Assembly (NCBI GenBank): GCA_902500805.1
Contig: CABVSA010000027.1
Span: 6,471-39,083 of the forward strand
Reading direction: 5' to 3'
DNA: 32,613 bases
Source: an uncultured Nitrospira sp.
GTDB taxonomy: Bacteria > Nitrospirota > Nitrospiria > Nitrospirales > Nitrospiraceae
Below the pieces are notes generated by a model that was not told the origin of the DNA, made no database searches, and was given only the letters and a program-made list of their open reading frames with translations. Shown here one piece after another: positions 15,911 to 24,074 of this stretch (position 1 is the first letter of the stretch; every line of letters begins with the position of its first letter). The position numbers and the translations under genes are program-made.

Positions 15911-17302
15911 TTAGTTGGTACAGTTCGGGTGCAATTTCCCATCGGATAGGTAGACACAGGAATGGAATTTCTGGGGATTTGCCGAAAATGTCGCCTTGAG
16001 GGATTTCCCTTGCTGTGTATTCGGCCGAATAAGGCAATCCCAGGGGAAATAACTCATCCACGAGGGGTGAGCAGACCACATTGCAAACCCCTGAATTTGC
16101 GGATAGGTGGTGAGAATTCGTTCAAATCCCTGTGTGAGTTTTTTGGCCGCCCAACTTGAATCCTGACGGAGCCCGTCTGGAAATCCAAACTCCATAAAGA
16201 ATACGGGCTTCTTCTGTGCCACGAGTTTTACTTCACCCATGACTTTATCAAGACTCTTCATATGCGCGTCCACAGGAATGACATAGTCATGTGTCAGCCC
16301 AGGAAGATCCTTGGCGTAGTAATCAAGCAAGTAGAAAGTCAGACTGACCCAGTCGGCGTATTCATCACCGGGATAGAAGTTGGCAAAGGCGTGGCAGCTT
16401 TGAAGCAGTCGCCTGGCGTAGGTCTTGTCAATATTCGCCGGAAAGTCACTGAGGTCATACTCATCTTGGTTCGCCTGACGCACGGTCCACCCCATAGTGT
16501 CAAACGTGAGAAACTTGAGCCCTTCACGTTTGACAAAAAAGTCGTGATAGTAACGCTGCGCCGCTTTAAGCCGCTCGACTCCGTCGCAGACTTGTGGGGT
16601 TCCGATATTGGCGTAAAGCTGGGAAGCATTCGGCATCCGTGATGGGTCGAACTCGGCAAAGCCGCGCTTATTTTCGACTGCCCATTGGAGCGACTTATCA
16701 CCTGCTGGTCCAAATCCTCCAAAGTAGTCGGCTCCAACACCATTGGGTTCGCGTCCGGTGATGAAGAACAGGGGTTTGCCGAATTGTCGAAGTTCTGCCG
16801 CGAATCGGCCTAAATCCGAGTCATACTGTCCGTTCAATAGTTTATCGACTGTGAATCCAGGAGGTGCTTCAGACTCGTCAGGGGCAGGGTGCACATTGTA
16901 CGCCTGAACAACAATCACCTTCCCTTCTTGCCAAGCGCGATTAGCTGCTGTGGTATCGAAATGTGGCTGACCCGATTCATCATAGTCGTTTGCCCATGAA
17001 CCTCGGTGTTTGGACCACAAAGCCGTTTTCCGTCCACCAGCAGCTTCAAATGTTGCGATGTCGCCATCGACCCACTCGTACTGTCCGATGTACATCCCGC
17101 CGGATGGATGGGGGATGATCTTGAGGTTCGCAAAGTCCCGCGTTGGGGAAGGGGCCAAGGTTTGCTCAGTTGTGTTCGGTGATTTGCGGGTACGTTTAAA
17201 GTTGAGCTGCTCCTGTGCATCAGCGATCGGCAGGGCTTCCTGGAGCCCAAGTAGGGTGATCGGAAGGAGGGCCATTGCGATCTGCCATCTGGAGAGTTTC
17301 AT
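15911..17302 (-). CDS. Secreted glycoside-hydrolase-like protein (GH26/clan GH-A-like)
   Basis: A 463-residue protein with an N-terminal signal peptide (MALLPITLLGL core, likely cleavage near IADAQ), so it acts in the periplasm or outside. The body reads as a TIM barrel: GGMYIGQYEWVDGDIATFEA near 68, VIVVQAYNVHP near 129, and FFITGREPNG near 179, where E185 is a candidate acid/base next to an asparagine as in clan GH-A. WVSLTFYLLDYY (about 318) and KPVFFMEFGFPDG follow, with E371 as candidate nucleophile. The distance between the two glutamates is larger than in classical GH26 mannanases, so the family call is tentative. AAGGGAG lies eight bases before the ATG. Convergent to the EPS operon, it may trim or degrade the polymer. 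Confidence 0.7.
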   Translation of the reverse strand: MKLSRWQIAMALLPITLLGLQEALPIADAQEQLNFKRTRKSPNTTEQTLAPSPTRDFANLKIIPHPSGGMYIGQYEWVDGDIATFEAAGGRKTALWSKHRGSWANDYDESGQPHFDTTAANRAWQEGKVIVVQAYNVHPAPDESEAPPGFTVDKLLNGQYDSDLGRFAAELRQFGKPLFFITGREPNGVGADYFGGFGPAGDKSLQWAVENKRGFAEFDPSRMPNASQLYANIGTPQVCDGVERLKAAQRYYHDFFVKREGLKFLTFDTMGWTVRQANQDEYDLSDFPANIDKTYARRLLQSCHAFANFYPGDEYADWVSLTFYLLDYYAKDLPGLTHDYVIPVDAHMKSLDKVMGEVKLVAQKKPVFFMEFGFPDGLRQDSSWAAKKLTQGFERILTTYPQIQGFAMWSAHPSWMSYFPWDCLIRPNTQQGKSLKATFSANPQKFHSCVYLSDGKLHPNCTN

Positions 17303-17680
17303 GTTGTTATCTCCCTTCGTACGCTGCGAGGGGCAAGTTGCAGAGAACCGATTTCATGTTCCGCTTCGTCAAAACGGCGTATCATACTGACCTGAGTGGT
17401 CGTTAAGAAAGAGGGAAGGCGGATTTTTCAGGCACCTTAAGAAATCTGTCTCTGACGAGCGATCAGAAGAAATCGGCACCCACCGCGCCTGATAATTACT
17501 TAGGAAGCAATAGCTCGGATTTTTTCGACTTCATCCATCTCTTTGTGGGTAGCCCGGCAGCGGATTCAATCCTGAGCCAACCGGAGTGACGGTGCCCCAT
17601 TACTTCTGAGATAATGGTCCCAACCATGCACACCACTCAGGACCAGTTTGAACGTACAGCGTCTGAGTGGCTATGCTCGT
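17303..17680. other. Intergenic region between the glycosidase-like gene and the UDP-glucuronate decarboxylase
   Basis: No convincing coding frame is present. A TATGAT hexamer on the minus strand (17381-17386) could be a -10 element for the glycosidase-like gene, with only a poor -35. The decamer CCTGAGTGGT occurs at 17391-17400, its exact reverse complement at 17632-17641, and the core CTGAGTGG again at 17663-17670. The last two form a short stem downstream of the decarboxylase stop, but no T-run follows. Confidence 0.5.
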
Positions 17681-18646
17681 CTATGTACCAATTGATCCTA
17701 AGCGACGCAGATCCTCAAAATATTCTATGGTCTTCATGAGGCCGTCCTCTAATTGCACTTTTGGAACCCAGTCGAGGGTAGATTTTGCCAGAGAAATGTC
17801 AGGTCTCCGTCTCTCCGGATCATCCTGGGGAAGCCCCATTCTGACGATCTTGGATTTGGAGCCTGTGAGCCGAATAACTGATTGGGCCAGCTCGAGAATG
17901 GTAAATTCGTGCGGATTCCCCACATTGATCGGGCCAGTACAGGCTGCTGGTGTTTGCATCAGTCTCATCAGCGCTTCGACCAGGTCGTCCACATAACAGA
18001 AGGATCTCGTCTGTGACCCCTCTCCATAGATGGTGATGGGGTTCCCCTCCAATGCTTGAATAATAAAGTTGGAGACTACTCTCCCATCATTCGGGTGCAT
18101 CCGTGGACCATAGGTATTGAAAATTCTGGCAACTTTTATCGCGACGTTATGTTGCCGATGATAGTCAAAAAAAAGCGTTTCAGCACATCGCTTACCTTCA
18201 TCGTAACAGGCTCGTGGCCCTAAGGGGTTGACATTACCCCAATAGCTTTCGACCTGTGGATGAATGGTTGGATTGCCGTATACCTCAGAGGTCGAGGCCT
18301 GCAGGATCGTGGCTTTCACCCTTTTTGCTAATCCCAACATATTGATCGACCCATGGACATTCACCTTCGTCGTCTGGACTGGATCGTTCTGGTAGTGAAT
18401 TGGTGAGGCTGGGCAGGCCAGGTTATAGATTTGGTCGACCTCAACAAACAACGGGAAGGTCACATCGTGTCGAAGCAGTTCAAAGGAAGGATTATCCAAC
18501 AGGTGAGCGATATTTCGCTTGTTTCCGGTATAGAAGTTATCCACACAGAGAACGTCCTGCCCGTTTTGCAGCAGACGTTCGCAGATATGTGAACCAAGAA
18601 ACCCGGCTCCACCGGTAACAAGCACGCGCGTCATGAGATCTTTCAT
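17681..18646 (-). CDS. UDP-glucuronate decarboxylase (UDP-xylose synthase)
   Basis: A 321-residue extended SDR that oxidises, decarboxylates and re-reduces UDP-glucuronate to UDP-xylose. [19 protein letters not shown] binds NAD. The family signature [13 protein letters not shown] (about residues 74-86) and the [14 protein letters not shown] stretch ([10 protein letters not shown]) are present. YDEGKRCAE carries YxxxK, and [21 protein letters not shown] and [15 protein letters not shown] also match UXS enzymes closely. ATG 18646 has GAGG eight bases upstream; an in-frame ATG at 18634 lacks one. It is monocistronic by appearance, with its own promoter candidate. It supplies UDP-xylose for the EPS cluster, or UDP-4-keto-pentose derivatives if the product is released early. 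Confidence 0.95.
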   Translation of the reverse strand: MKDLMTRVLVTGGAGFLGSHICERLLQNGQDVLCVDNFYTGNKRNIAHLLDNPSFELLRHDVTFPLFVEVDQIYNLACPASPIHYQNDPVQTTKVNVHGSINMLGLAKRVKATILQASTSEVYGNPTIHPQVESYWGNVNPLGPRACYDEGKRCAETLFFDYHRQHNVAIKVARIFNTYGPRMHPNDGRVVSNFIIQALEGNPITIYGEGSQTRSFCYVDDLVEALMRLMQTPAACTGPINVGNPHEFTILELAQSVIRLTGSKSKIVRMGLPQDDPERRRPDISLAKSTLDWVPKVQLEDGLMKTIEYFEDLRRLGSIGT

Positions 18647-18735
18647 GGAAGTATCCTCAATCTGTGTGGTGACAAGCGTCTCACCCGATTGGTCCGTTAT
18701 CGCCTCTCTGTAACCACATCTGAGTATGCAATGAC

Positions 18736-18764
18736 CTCATACAGATGCCGAATGTTACGTCAAC
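18736..18764 (-). promoter_or_regulatory. Possible sigma-70-type promoter of the UDP-glucuronate decarboxylase gene
   Basis: On the minus strand TTGACG (18764-18759) is followed after 17 bases by TATGAG (18741-18736), about 90 bases before the start codon. An imperfect dyad (ATCTG..TATG with CATA.CAGAT, about 18719-18747) overlaps the -10 and could be an operator. Prediction by eye only. Confidence 0.3.
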
Positions 18765-18939
18765 GGGCCTCGTGTCATTCATCTTGATTTCCGAACGTGG
18801 CCTGTAATTCATGACAACACAGTTTTGTGTTACCGGTCAATGACCAAATATATGCATAATGGATCTAAGGGAGGTCTGAGTCATTGGGAGTTTCGAGCAG
18901 AAACCAGCAAAACGTCGGGCCTTTTGAGAGAGGTCCGGC

Positions 18940-18968
18940 CAAAAAAGGCTGGATTAGCTGGGCTTATC
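18940..18968 (-). terminator. Possible intrinsic terminator after the helicase-like gene
   Basis: Reading the minus strand, GGATAAGC-CCA-GCTAATCC forms an eight-position stem with one mismatch and a three-base loop. It is followed by AGCC and six Ts. The T-run begins four bases after the stem, so it is not ideal. It lies about 45 bases beyond the helicase stop. Confidence 0.35.
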
Positions 18969-19011
18969 CCAAGAAATTTCAACTGGGCCACATTGTTTTA
19001 GGTGTTTTCTC

Positions 19012-20871
19012 TCACGGCAATTCTTCCAACACGCCGCGTCGGATCGATGTGATCGCTTGGGACGCGGATTCGGCAAGGCCGGGGTGTGTGGTCTTGAGGG
19101 TTTGCACCTGCGAGAGATACTCCAAGGTCCTGGCCAGTAGTCGATAGATGTCGCCTTCAGCCATGGTGGTCAGCCGACAGAGTCCGATCCAGGTGAGGGT
19201 TGGGTCGGCGACCCAGCGCTCCACGAGGGCCGCCACATCCGCGCGGAGGAGCGGAGGATCTTCGTAGGGCGATAAGCTCTCCGCAAGTTTGCGAACTTGC
19301 CCGAGCAAGGAGCTCAGTCCTGGACTGATACGAGGAAATGCACCGGGGCGATCATCATCGTGAGAGAGACTGGCCAGAATGCCGGCGAGGAGGGACGGGT
19401 CTGCACCGGTGAAGGCCTCAGCGCGAATGAGTTCGGTGATGAGCAGCGAATGGTCGATTCGGATCAGGCGTGCCCATTCTCCCTCAGCCGTGAGTTGTGT
19501 CGTCAGGGTGAGATACCCAAATTTTTGCAAGACCTCGACGCGCTCTTGGAATCGATGCCAGAGACTGGTGCGCAGGGCTTGGATGGATTTGATATGGCGC
19601 TGCTGTTCCTGCCGGATGCGTGATGCTGTGAGGAAGTCCTTTTGGCAGGCGGATCGCGATGGACAGGTTGGACAAGGGAAGTCTTCGAGCGATTGGACGA
19701 CGGCGTCAGGGAGGGGCTCGCCATCGGTGGAGACCAGGATGGGGAGCAGGGGCAACCGGAGCGGCAGTTCGTCTAGCTGGTGGCTGAGCCGATCAAATGT
19801 GTCGGTAGAACACCAAGGATAGGCCGATGTTTCCGGACAGTCGTACGTGCGGTCGTAGACTTCCTTCACGCTGGTGACCGGACATTCCGTGACGGCGCTT
19901 TCCGGTCTCAACACGGTGAGCATCGAATTCCTCTGGCCTTTGCTGCGATATTGGCGAAGCACGATGCCTCGTCCTCTGTTGAAGCCAACGACTCTTCCTG
20001 GTGTCAGGAACGGCAGTCGCGCGGCAATCTCCGGTGGTTCAGTGCGATAGGTTGGATGGCGTGTATGGCGGTGTCTTCGCGCATGGTCGAAGGTGTGCCA
20101 TTGGGTGATCCAGTCCGTACAGACGCGAGGGCCGAACGGTTCCATCTTGATGTGGAGGGCGTCGAGTTTCTGCTCGAGAACCTCGGCCCGCTGATTCAAC
20201 TGAAACTGAGCAAAACTCTTGGCCAAGATCCCTTGGATGTGTTCGTGTGGATGGGCTTTCAAGAGATTCAAGACCATCGGATAGCTGATTGTAAACTGGC
20301 TGTCGATGGCTTCCGGCTGTCCGGTCAACCCCTTGGTCAGCACCGACAGATCGATATAGGGCGAAGGAGTGATCACGGCAAATCCGACATGGTCTTTTCC
20401 TCGGCGTCCGGCTCGCCCCGCAATCTGTTGGACTTCGCCGGCCGTCAAGTCGGTGAAGTCGCGGGACTTGCGGATGCTGGATTGCGTGATCACGACCGTG
20501 CGAGCTGGAAAGTCGACACCCGCCGCTAAGGTCGTGGTGGCAAAGACCGCATCAAGATGTCCTTGGCGCATCAATTCTTCAATGGCGATTTTCCAAGTCG
20601 GCAGGTGCCCGGCATGATGGGCAGCCACGCCGATGCGTTGCACGATGGGAATCAGCGGGTGTTCGGCAATGCTGGGGTGTTGAACCATGACTCGTTCGAG
20701 TGCCTTCGCAATCGCATCTTGCCGTACGGGCGGCAGAACGAAGTTGGCATGGTCGAAGGCTTCCATGGCTTCATCACAGGCTCGCCGTGAAGTGAGAAAG
20801 ACGATCGCGGGAGTGAGATGTTTCTGACGGAGCGCGGAAATCAGATCAACCGGATGGATCGACGGAGGCAT
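19012..20871 (-). CDS. Ski2/Mtr4-type helicase C-terminal part, lacking the RecA1 domain
   Basis: This 619-residue protein starts directly in the second RecA domain of a Ski2-like superfamily 2 helicase. Motif IV is PAIVFLTSRRACDEA (about 21-35), then AAHHAGHLPTWK (about 83-94). Motif V is FATTTLAAGVDFPARTVV (about 110-127) and motif VI is QQIAGRAGRRGKD (about 148-160). No Walker A or DExH box is present, and a stop codon (TGA) lies in frame nine bases before the ATG, so it cannot be extended. A long C-terminal region follows with a cysteine cluster, CPTCPSRSAC (about 398), perhaps metal binding, and helical bundles as in Ski2 proteins. It overlaps glgC by 26 bases. Alone it should not hydrolyse ATP; it may pair with a separate RecA1 protein or be a remnant. 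Confidence 0.8.
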   Translation of the reverse strand: MPPSIHPVDLISALRQKHLTPAIVFLTSRRACDEAMEAFDHANFVLPPVRQDAIAKALERVMVQHPSIAEHPLIPIVQRIGVAAHHAGHLPTWKIAIEELMRQGHLDAVFATTTLAAGVDFPARTVVITQSSIRKSRDFTDLTAGEVQQIAGRAGRRGKDHVGFAVITPSPYIDLSVLTKGLTGQPEAIDSQFTISYPMVLNLLKAHPHEHIQGILAKSFAQFQLNQRAEVLEQKLDALHIKMEPFGPRVCTDWITQWHTFDHARRHRHTRHPTYRTEPPEIAARLPFLTPGRVVGFNRGRGIVLRQYRSKGQRNSMLTVLRPESAVTECPVTSVKEVYDRTYDCPETSAYPWCSTDTFDRLSHQLDELPLRLPLLPILVSTDGEPLPDAVVQSLEDFPCPTCPSRSACQKDFLTASRIRQEQQRHIKSIQALRTSLWHRFQERVEVLQKFGYLTLTTQLTAEGEWARLIRIDHSLLITELIRAEAFTGADPSLLAGILASLSHDDDRPGAFPRISPGLSSLLGQVRKLAESLSPYEDPPLLRADVAALVERWVADPTLTWIGLCRLTTMAEGDIYRLLARTLEYLSQVQTLKTTHPGLAESASQAITSIRRGVLEELP

Positions 20872-22084
20872 GCAGCTTCATTCCTTTTGAGATGACCACG
20901 AGGCCCGATTCCGTAACGGTAAATCGCTGTGCGTCGGCCTCTCGGTTATACCCGATTTCTGTCTGAGGAGGGATCGTCACATCCTTGTCGATGATGGCGC
21001 GTCTGATCCGACTCTGGGCTCCAATCGTAACATTTTCCATGACGACGGAGTCCCGGATATCAGCATGGTCGTGTACGTGCACGTTCGGAGACAGGACCGA
21101 ATTCTGGACCCGCCCGCCCGAGATGATGCAGCCGCCGCACACGATTGAGTCAAGCGCGACACCCATGCGGCCTCCCTGAAAATCCTGGGCGAAGACGAAC
21201 TTGGCCGGTGGAAACTGCCCCTGATAGGTTCGGATGGGCCACTCCGCGTCGTAGAAATTGAACTGCGGGTCCACGGAGACCAGGTCCATATTGGCTTCCC
21301 AGTAGGCATCGAGCGTTCCGATATCACGCCAATACTTGACTGCTTTCTTGTTCGCGTCTTGAAATTTGAAGGCATAGACCCGTTTATCGGCAATCATCTT
21401 CGGGATGATGTTTTTTCCGAAGTCGTGCGCGCTGCCTTCTTTCGCATCGGCGAGCAGGTATTCGCGGATCACCTTGGTGCGGAAGAGATAGATTCCCATC
21501 GAGGCAAAGGCATGGTCCGGATCGTTGGGCAACGAAATGGGATGCGCCGGTTTTTCATCGAATCGGGTAATCCGGTAATCTTCGTTCACGGCAATGACGC
21601 CGAAGCGAGAGGCCTCTTGAATGGGGATGTCGATGGCTCCCACGACCGCATCCGCACTCGTCGCGATGAGCCAGTGATACATCTCCGCGTAGTTCATCTT
21701 GTAAATGTGGTCGCCCGCGAGGATCAGCAGGAACTCGGGGTGTTCATCATCGATCAAGAACATGTTCTGATACACCGCGTCGGCTGTGCCGCGATACCAA
21801 TCTTCGCTGATGCGTTGCTGCGGAGGAACCGAGGCGATGTATTCGTCGAGGTCGGCGCTGAGAATATTCCAGCCGGCTCGAATATGTCGATCAAGTGAAT
21901 GGGATTTATATTGGATGAGGACGGCGACTTTGCGGAGCCCCGAGTTCAAGCAATTGCTAAGCGTAAAGTCGATGATGCGATATTTCCCGCCGAAGGGAAC
22001 TGCGGGTTTGGCCCGTTGTGCGGTGAGGGGATTGAGCCGCTCACCTTTTCCCCCGGCCAGGACCATCGTGAAGATATTCTTCAT
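20846..22084 (-). CDS. glgC: Glucose-1-phosphate adenylyltransferase (ADP-glucose pyrophosphorylase)
   Basis: The enzyme makes ADP-glucose from ATP and glucose-1-phosphate, the committed step of bacterial glycogen synthesis. FTMVLAGGKGERLNPLT at the N-terminus is the nucleotide-binding loop, followed by RAKPAVPFGGKYRIIDF. FLLILAGDHIYKMNY carries the catalytic aspartate, and ITRFDEKPAHP holds the glucose-phosphate lysine. The C-terminal half is a left-handed beta-helix with VQNSVLSPNVHVHDHADIRDS. The frame is open to 22318, but the family starts at MKNIF, so ATG 22084 (412 residues, normal length) is chosen. No strong ribosome site was seen there. ATG 22150 is another possibility. It is divergent from the plus-strand genes and overlaps the helicase-like gene by 26 bases. 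Confidence 0.95.
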   Translation of the reverse strand: MKNIFTMVLAGGKGERLNPLTAQRAKPAVPFGGKYRIIDFTLSNCLNSGLRKVAVLIQYKSHSLDRHIRAGWNILSADLDEYIASVPPQQRISEDWYRGTADAVYQNMFLIDDEHPEFLLILAGDHIYKMNYAEMYHWLIATSADAVVGAIDIPIQEASRFGVIAVNEDYRITRFDEKPAHPISLPNDPDHAFASMGIYLFRTKVIREYLLADAKEGSAHDFGKNIIPKMIADKRVYAFKFQDANKKAVKYWRDIGTLDAYWEANMDLVSVDPQFNFYDAEWPIRTYQGQFPPAKFVFAQDFQGGRMGVALDSIVCGGCIISGGRVQNSVLSPNVHVHDHADIRDSVVMENVTIGAQSRIRRAIIDKDVTIPPQTEIGYNREADAQRFTVTESGLVVISKGMKLHASVDPSG

Positions 22085-22223
22085 CGTTTTGATTCTATCA
22101 GGACCGTCTTGAAATAGAAAGAAAGCGGAATCGTTGACTTCCCGTGCCATGCGGATAATACTAGCCACCAGAATGTCGCCTTGGGCCGCTCGGCTCGATC
22201 GGCCATGAACAGAAGGAGTGAGC

Positions 22224-22508
22224 ATGAAGCGAGATGTTGTCATCGCGGCTCTGCCACGAGTCGATTCCAGACCGGTCACGAAGCTGGCGGAGAGAACCTC
22301 GGACCCACAACGGAACATGGCCTTGCGGCTGGAAAAGTTGGAAGAGCAGATCCAGAAGTTGTCTGAACTGGTGCGTGATCATGCGGAGGATATGGATCGA
22401 CTGGTTCGGATCGTGGCTGAGAACCAGGATGTGGTTCGCCAGCAGTTGCTTCGCAAACATCACGAGAAGGTCAGAGTACGGAAACATCTTCGAGAACTTG
22501 GTTCATGA
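22224..22508 (+). CDS. Small coiled-coil protein of unknown function
   Basis: A 94-residue hydrophilic protein. Residues from about 30 to 85 have a heptad pattern (LRLEKLEEQIQKLSELV, then VRIVAENQDVV), predicting a coiled coil, and the C-terminus is basic (KHHEKVRVRKHLREL). There is no signal peptide. AAGGAG at 22213-22218 lies five bases before ATG 22224; the overlapping GTG at 22218 is less likely. It is divergent from glgC, sharing a short intergenic region of about 140 bases. I do not recognise a family. Confidence 0.7.
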   Translation: MKRDVVIAALPRVDSRPVTKLAERTSDPQRNMALRLEKLEEQIQKLSELVRDHAEDMDRLVRIVAENQDVVRQQLLRKHHEKVRVRKHLRELGS

Positions 22509-22652
22509 GGTCGCTGCAGATCGCCGATCTGACGCAGGCGTCAGGTTGAGTAACGTTCGTCTCGTTCTTGGTCCGACTCTCACCACGACCGGGGTTCCGT
22601 CATCCGCCTAATCCTTGATGCATCGAATCATTAAGAGAGGAGTGTCAGCGTC

Positions 22653-23447
22653 GTGAGTCAATCGTATGTCTATCGACTGGGAGTGATCGGGTTGGTCAGC
22701 CTGCTGGTCGGGGTGTATCCGTTGTGTGTCTGGGCGGAGGAGGGTCGAGTCCGGACCGTTCAGGTGCCTTATGAGGGTCCACCGGCGAACCCTGATGTGC
22801 CGGATGTCTCAATTCCTCCTAATAAGACTCCACTCGGCCCGGATGAGCTCAAGCGAGCTGAGGCGTTGTTGCCGTTGCTGGAAGGGAAACAAGAGTTTTG
22901 GGCCATGGGGGAATTCGTACATTTGGGTGAATCGTCGGTTCCGGTGTTGATCAAAGCCTTGACCATGTCCAGCCCAAGAATTCGGTACAATGCAATTGAA
23001 ACGCTATTGATGATGAAGGGGGTGGCAGGCGTGCCGGCTCTCGTCGAGACTGCGAAAGAACCGAGCGAACTGTCACGAGTGCGGGAACATGCGTTACGGG
23101 TGGCCGTTCGTCTGGATGCGGCGAAAGCCTCCGAAGCCCTGGAGCTCATGGCCAAAGATCCCAATCCATCCGTGAGAAAGGCCGCTGCGTTTGAGTCGCG
23201 GTATATCCGTCAGAAGGCCGTCATTCCGATCCTGATTCCCATGGTCAGCGATGAGGAACGGTTCGTGGCGCTGTCGGCGCTGCAATCGCTCTGGATTCTG
23301 ACTCGCCATGAAACTGAATTTCACGATTGGGACACCTCGACGAAACAGGATCGCGCGGCCTGGTCGAGCGAATGGGTCGAGTGGTGGGATATCAACAAAG
23401 AGACCTTTGAGATTCCGGAACCTCGCCGACCCAAGCGGAGCCTGTGA
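22653..23447 (+). CDS. Secreted HEAT-repeat-like protein
   Basis: A 264-residue protein with a signal peptide (LGVIGLVSLLVGVYPLCV, likely cleavage after WA), therefore periplasmic. From about residue 65 it consists of paired helices in HEAT-like repeats, for example SSVPVLIKALTMSSPRIRYN, GVPALVETAKEPSELSRVRE and PNPSVRKAAAFESRYIRQ. The end is tryptophan-rich (WSSEWVEWWDINKE). Such repeats mediate protein binding, with no enzymatic function implied. The GTG start has GAGAGGAG about ten bases upstream. Its TGA overlaps a GTG in the frame of the deformylase gene, so the two may be cotranscribed. The specific role is unknown. Confidence 0.8.
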   Translation: MSQSYVYRLGVIGLVSLLVGVYPLCVWAEEGRVRTVQVPYEGPPANPDVPDVSIPPNKTPLGPDELKRAEALLPLLEGKQEFWAMGEFVHLGESSVPVLIKALTMSSPRIRYNAIETLLMMKGVAGVPALVETAKEPSELSRVREHALRVAVRLDAAKASEALELMAKDPNPSVRKAAAFESRYIRQKAVIPILIPMVSDEERFVALSALQSLWILTRHETEFHDWDTSTKQDRAAWSSEWVEWWDINKETFEIPEPRRPKRSL

Positions 23448-23506
23448 CGGGACGCTGCGGAGGTTGCGGGCTCGAAGATGGCTATGTTACGAATACTGTA
23501 GAGGGT

Positions 23507-24052
23507 ATGACATTGAAGACTGGAACCATGCTCAAGATCGCCAAACTTGGGAATCCGATCCTCCGGAAGGTGGCGGCGCCGGTTGATCCGCGAGAGATCA
23601 AGTCGTCGGAGATCCAGCGGTTGATCGACGACATGTTTGAAGTGATGTATGACGAACCGGGTATCGGGCTGGCGGCGCCTCAAGTCTCACGCTCGATTCA
23701 ATTGGTCGTCATGGGATGCAAAGGGGAAGGAGGCTTTCCCGAAACGGTCCTTATCAACCCCTCAATCGTCTATTATGGACCGGAACAGGTGGAGAATTGG
23801 GAAGGGTGTTTGAGTGTCGACGGCTTGAGGGGAAAAGTCACCAGACCATCACTGGTGCGGGTCAAGGGGTTGGACCGGAAGGGCAAGGCCTTGGATTTTG
23901 AAGCGACGGAATTATATGCGGTCTGTATTCAGCACGAGCTTGATCACTTGATCGGCAAAGTGTTTCTTGATCGTATGACAGATATGTCTACCCTCACCCA
24001 GCTGGAAGAATTCTCACACTATTGGCAGAAAGAGTCTTCTAACGTAATCTAA
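23507..24052 (+). CDS. def: Peptide deformylase
   Basis: The enzyme removes the formyl group from the N-terminal methionine of new proteins and acts in the cytoplasm at the ribosome exit. All three motifs are visible: GIGLAAPQV (motif 1), EGCLSV with the metal-binding cysteine (motif 2), and QHELDHL with the two metal-binding histidines and catalytic glutamate (motif 3). The open frame begins at GTG 23444, overlapping the previous stop by four bases, but that adds a cysteine- and glycine-rich leader unlike the family. ATG 23507 (AGAGG just upstream) or ATG 23528 (product starting MLKIAKLGNP, closest to other deformylases) are better. The product has about 175-181 residues. Confidence 0.93.
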   Translation: MTLKTGTMLKIAKLGNPILRKVAAPVDPREIKSSEIQRLIDDMFEVMYDEPGIGLAAPQVSRSIQLVVMGCKGEGGFPETVLINPSIVYYGPEQVENWEGCLSVDGLRGKVTRPSLVRVKGLDRKGKALDFEATELYAVCIQHELDHLIGKVFLDRMTDMSTLTQLEEFSHYWQKESSNVI

Positions 24053-24074
24053 TGCCTGCCTTGCCGAACCGCTT

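Larger units (their letters stand above)
18647..19011. other. Intergenic region upstream of the decarboxylase
   Basis: No gene is supported. It holds a promoter candidate for the decarboxylase (18736-18764), a small perfect hairpin with arms AACACA and TGTGTT (18816-18831), and a possible terminator for the helicase transcript (18940-18968). A short frame at 18884-19147 overlaps the helicase and looks spurious. Confidence 0.5.

Noticed and set aside
18884..19147. Plus-strand frame of 87 codons at the helicase 3' end
   Set aside because: Half of it is antisense to the helicase-like gene. The rest lies in an intergenic region with a likely terminator, although GGGAGG precedes it.
19780..20529. 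Plus-strand frame of 249 codons antisense to the helicase-like gene
   Set aside because: The minus-strand frame has unmistakable Ski2 motifs across the same bases.
21359..21898. Plus-strand frame of 179 codons antisense to glgC
   Set aside because: It mirrors the glgC coding strand and carries no independent motif.
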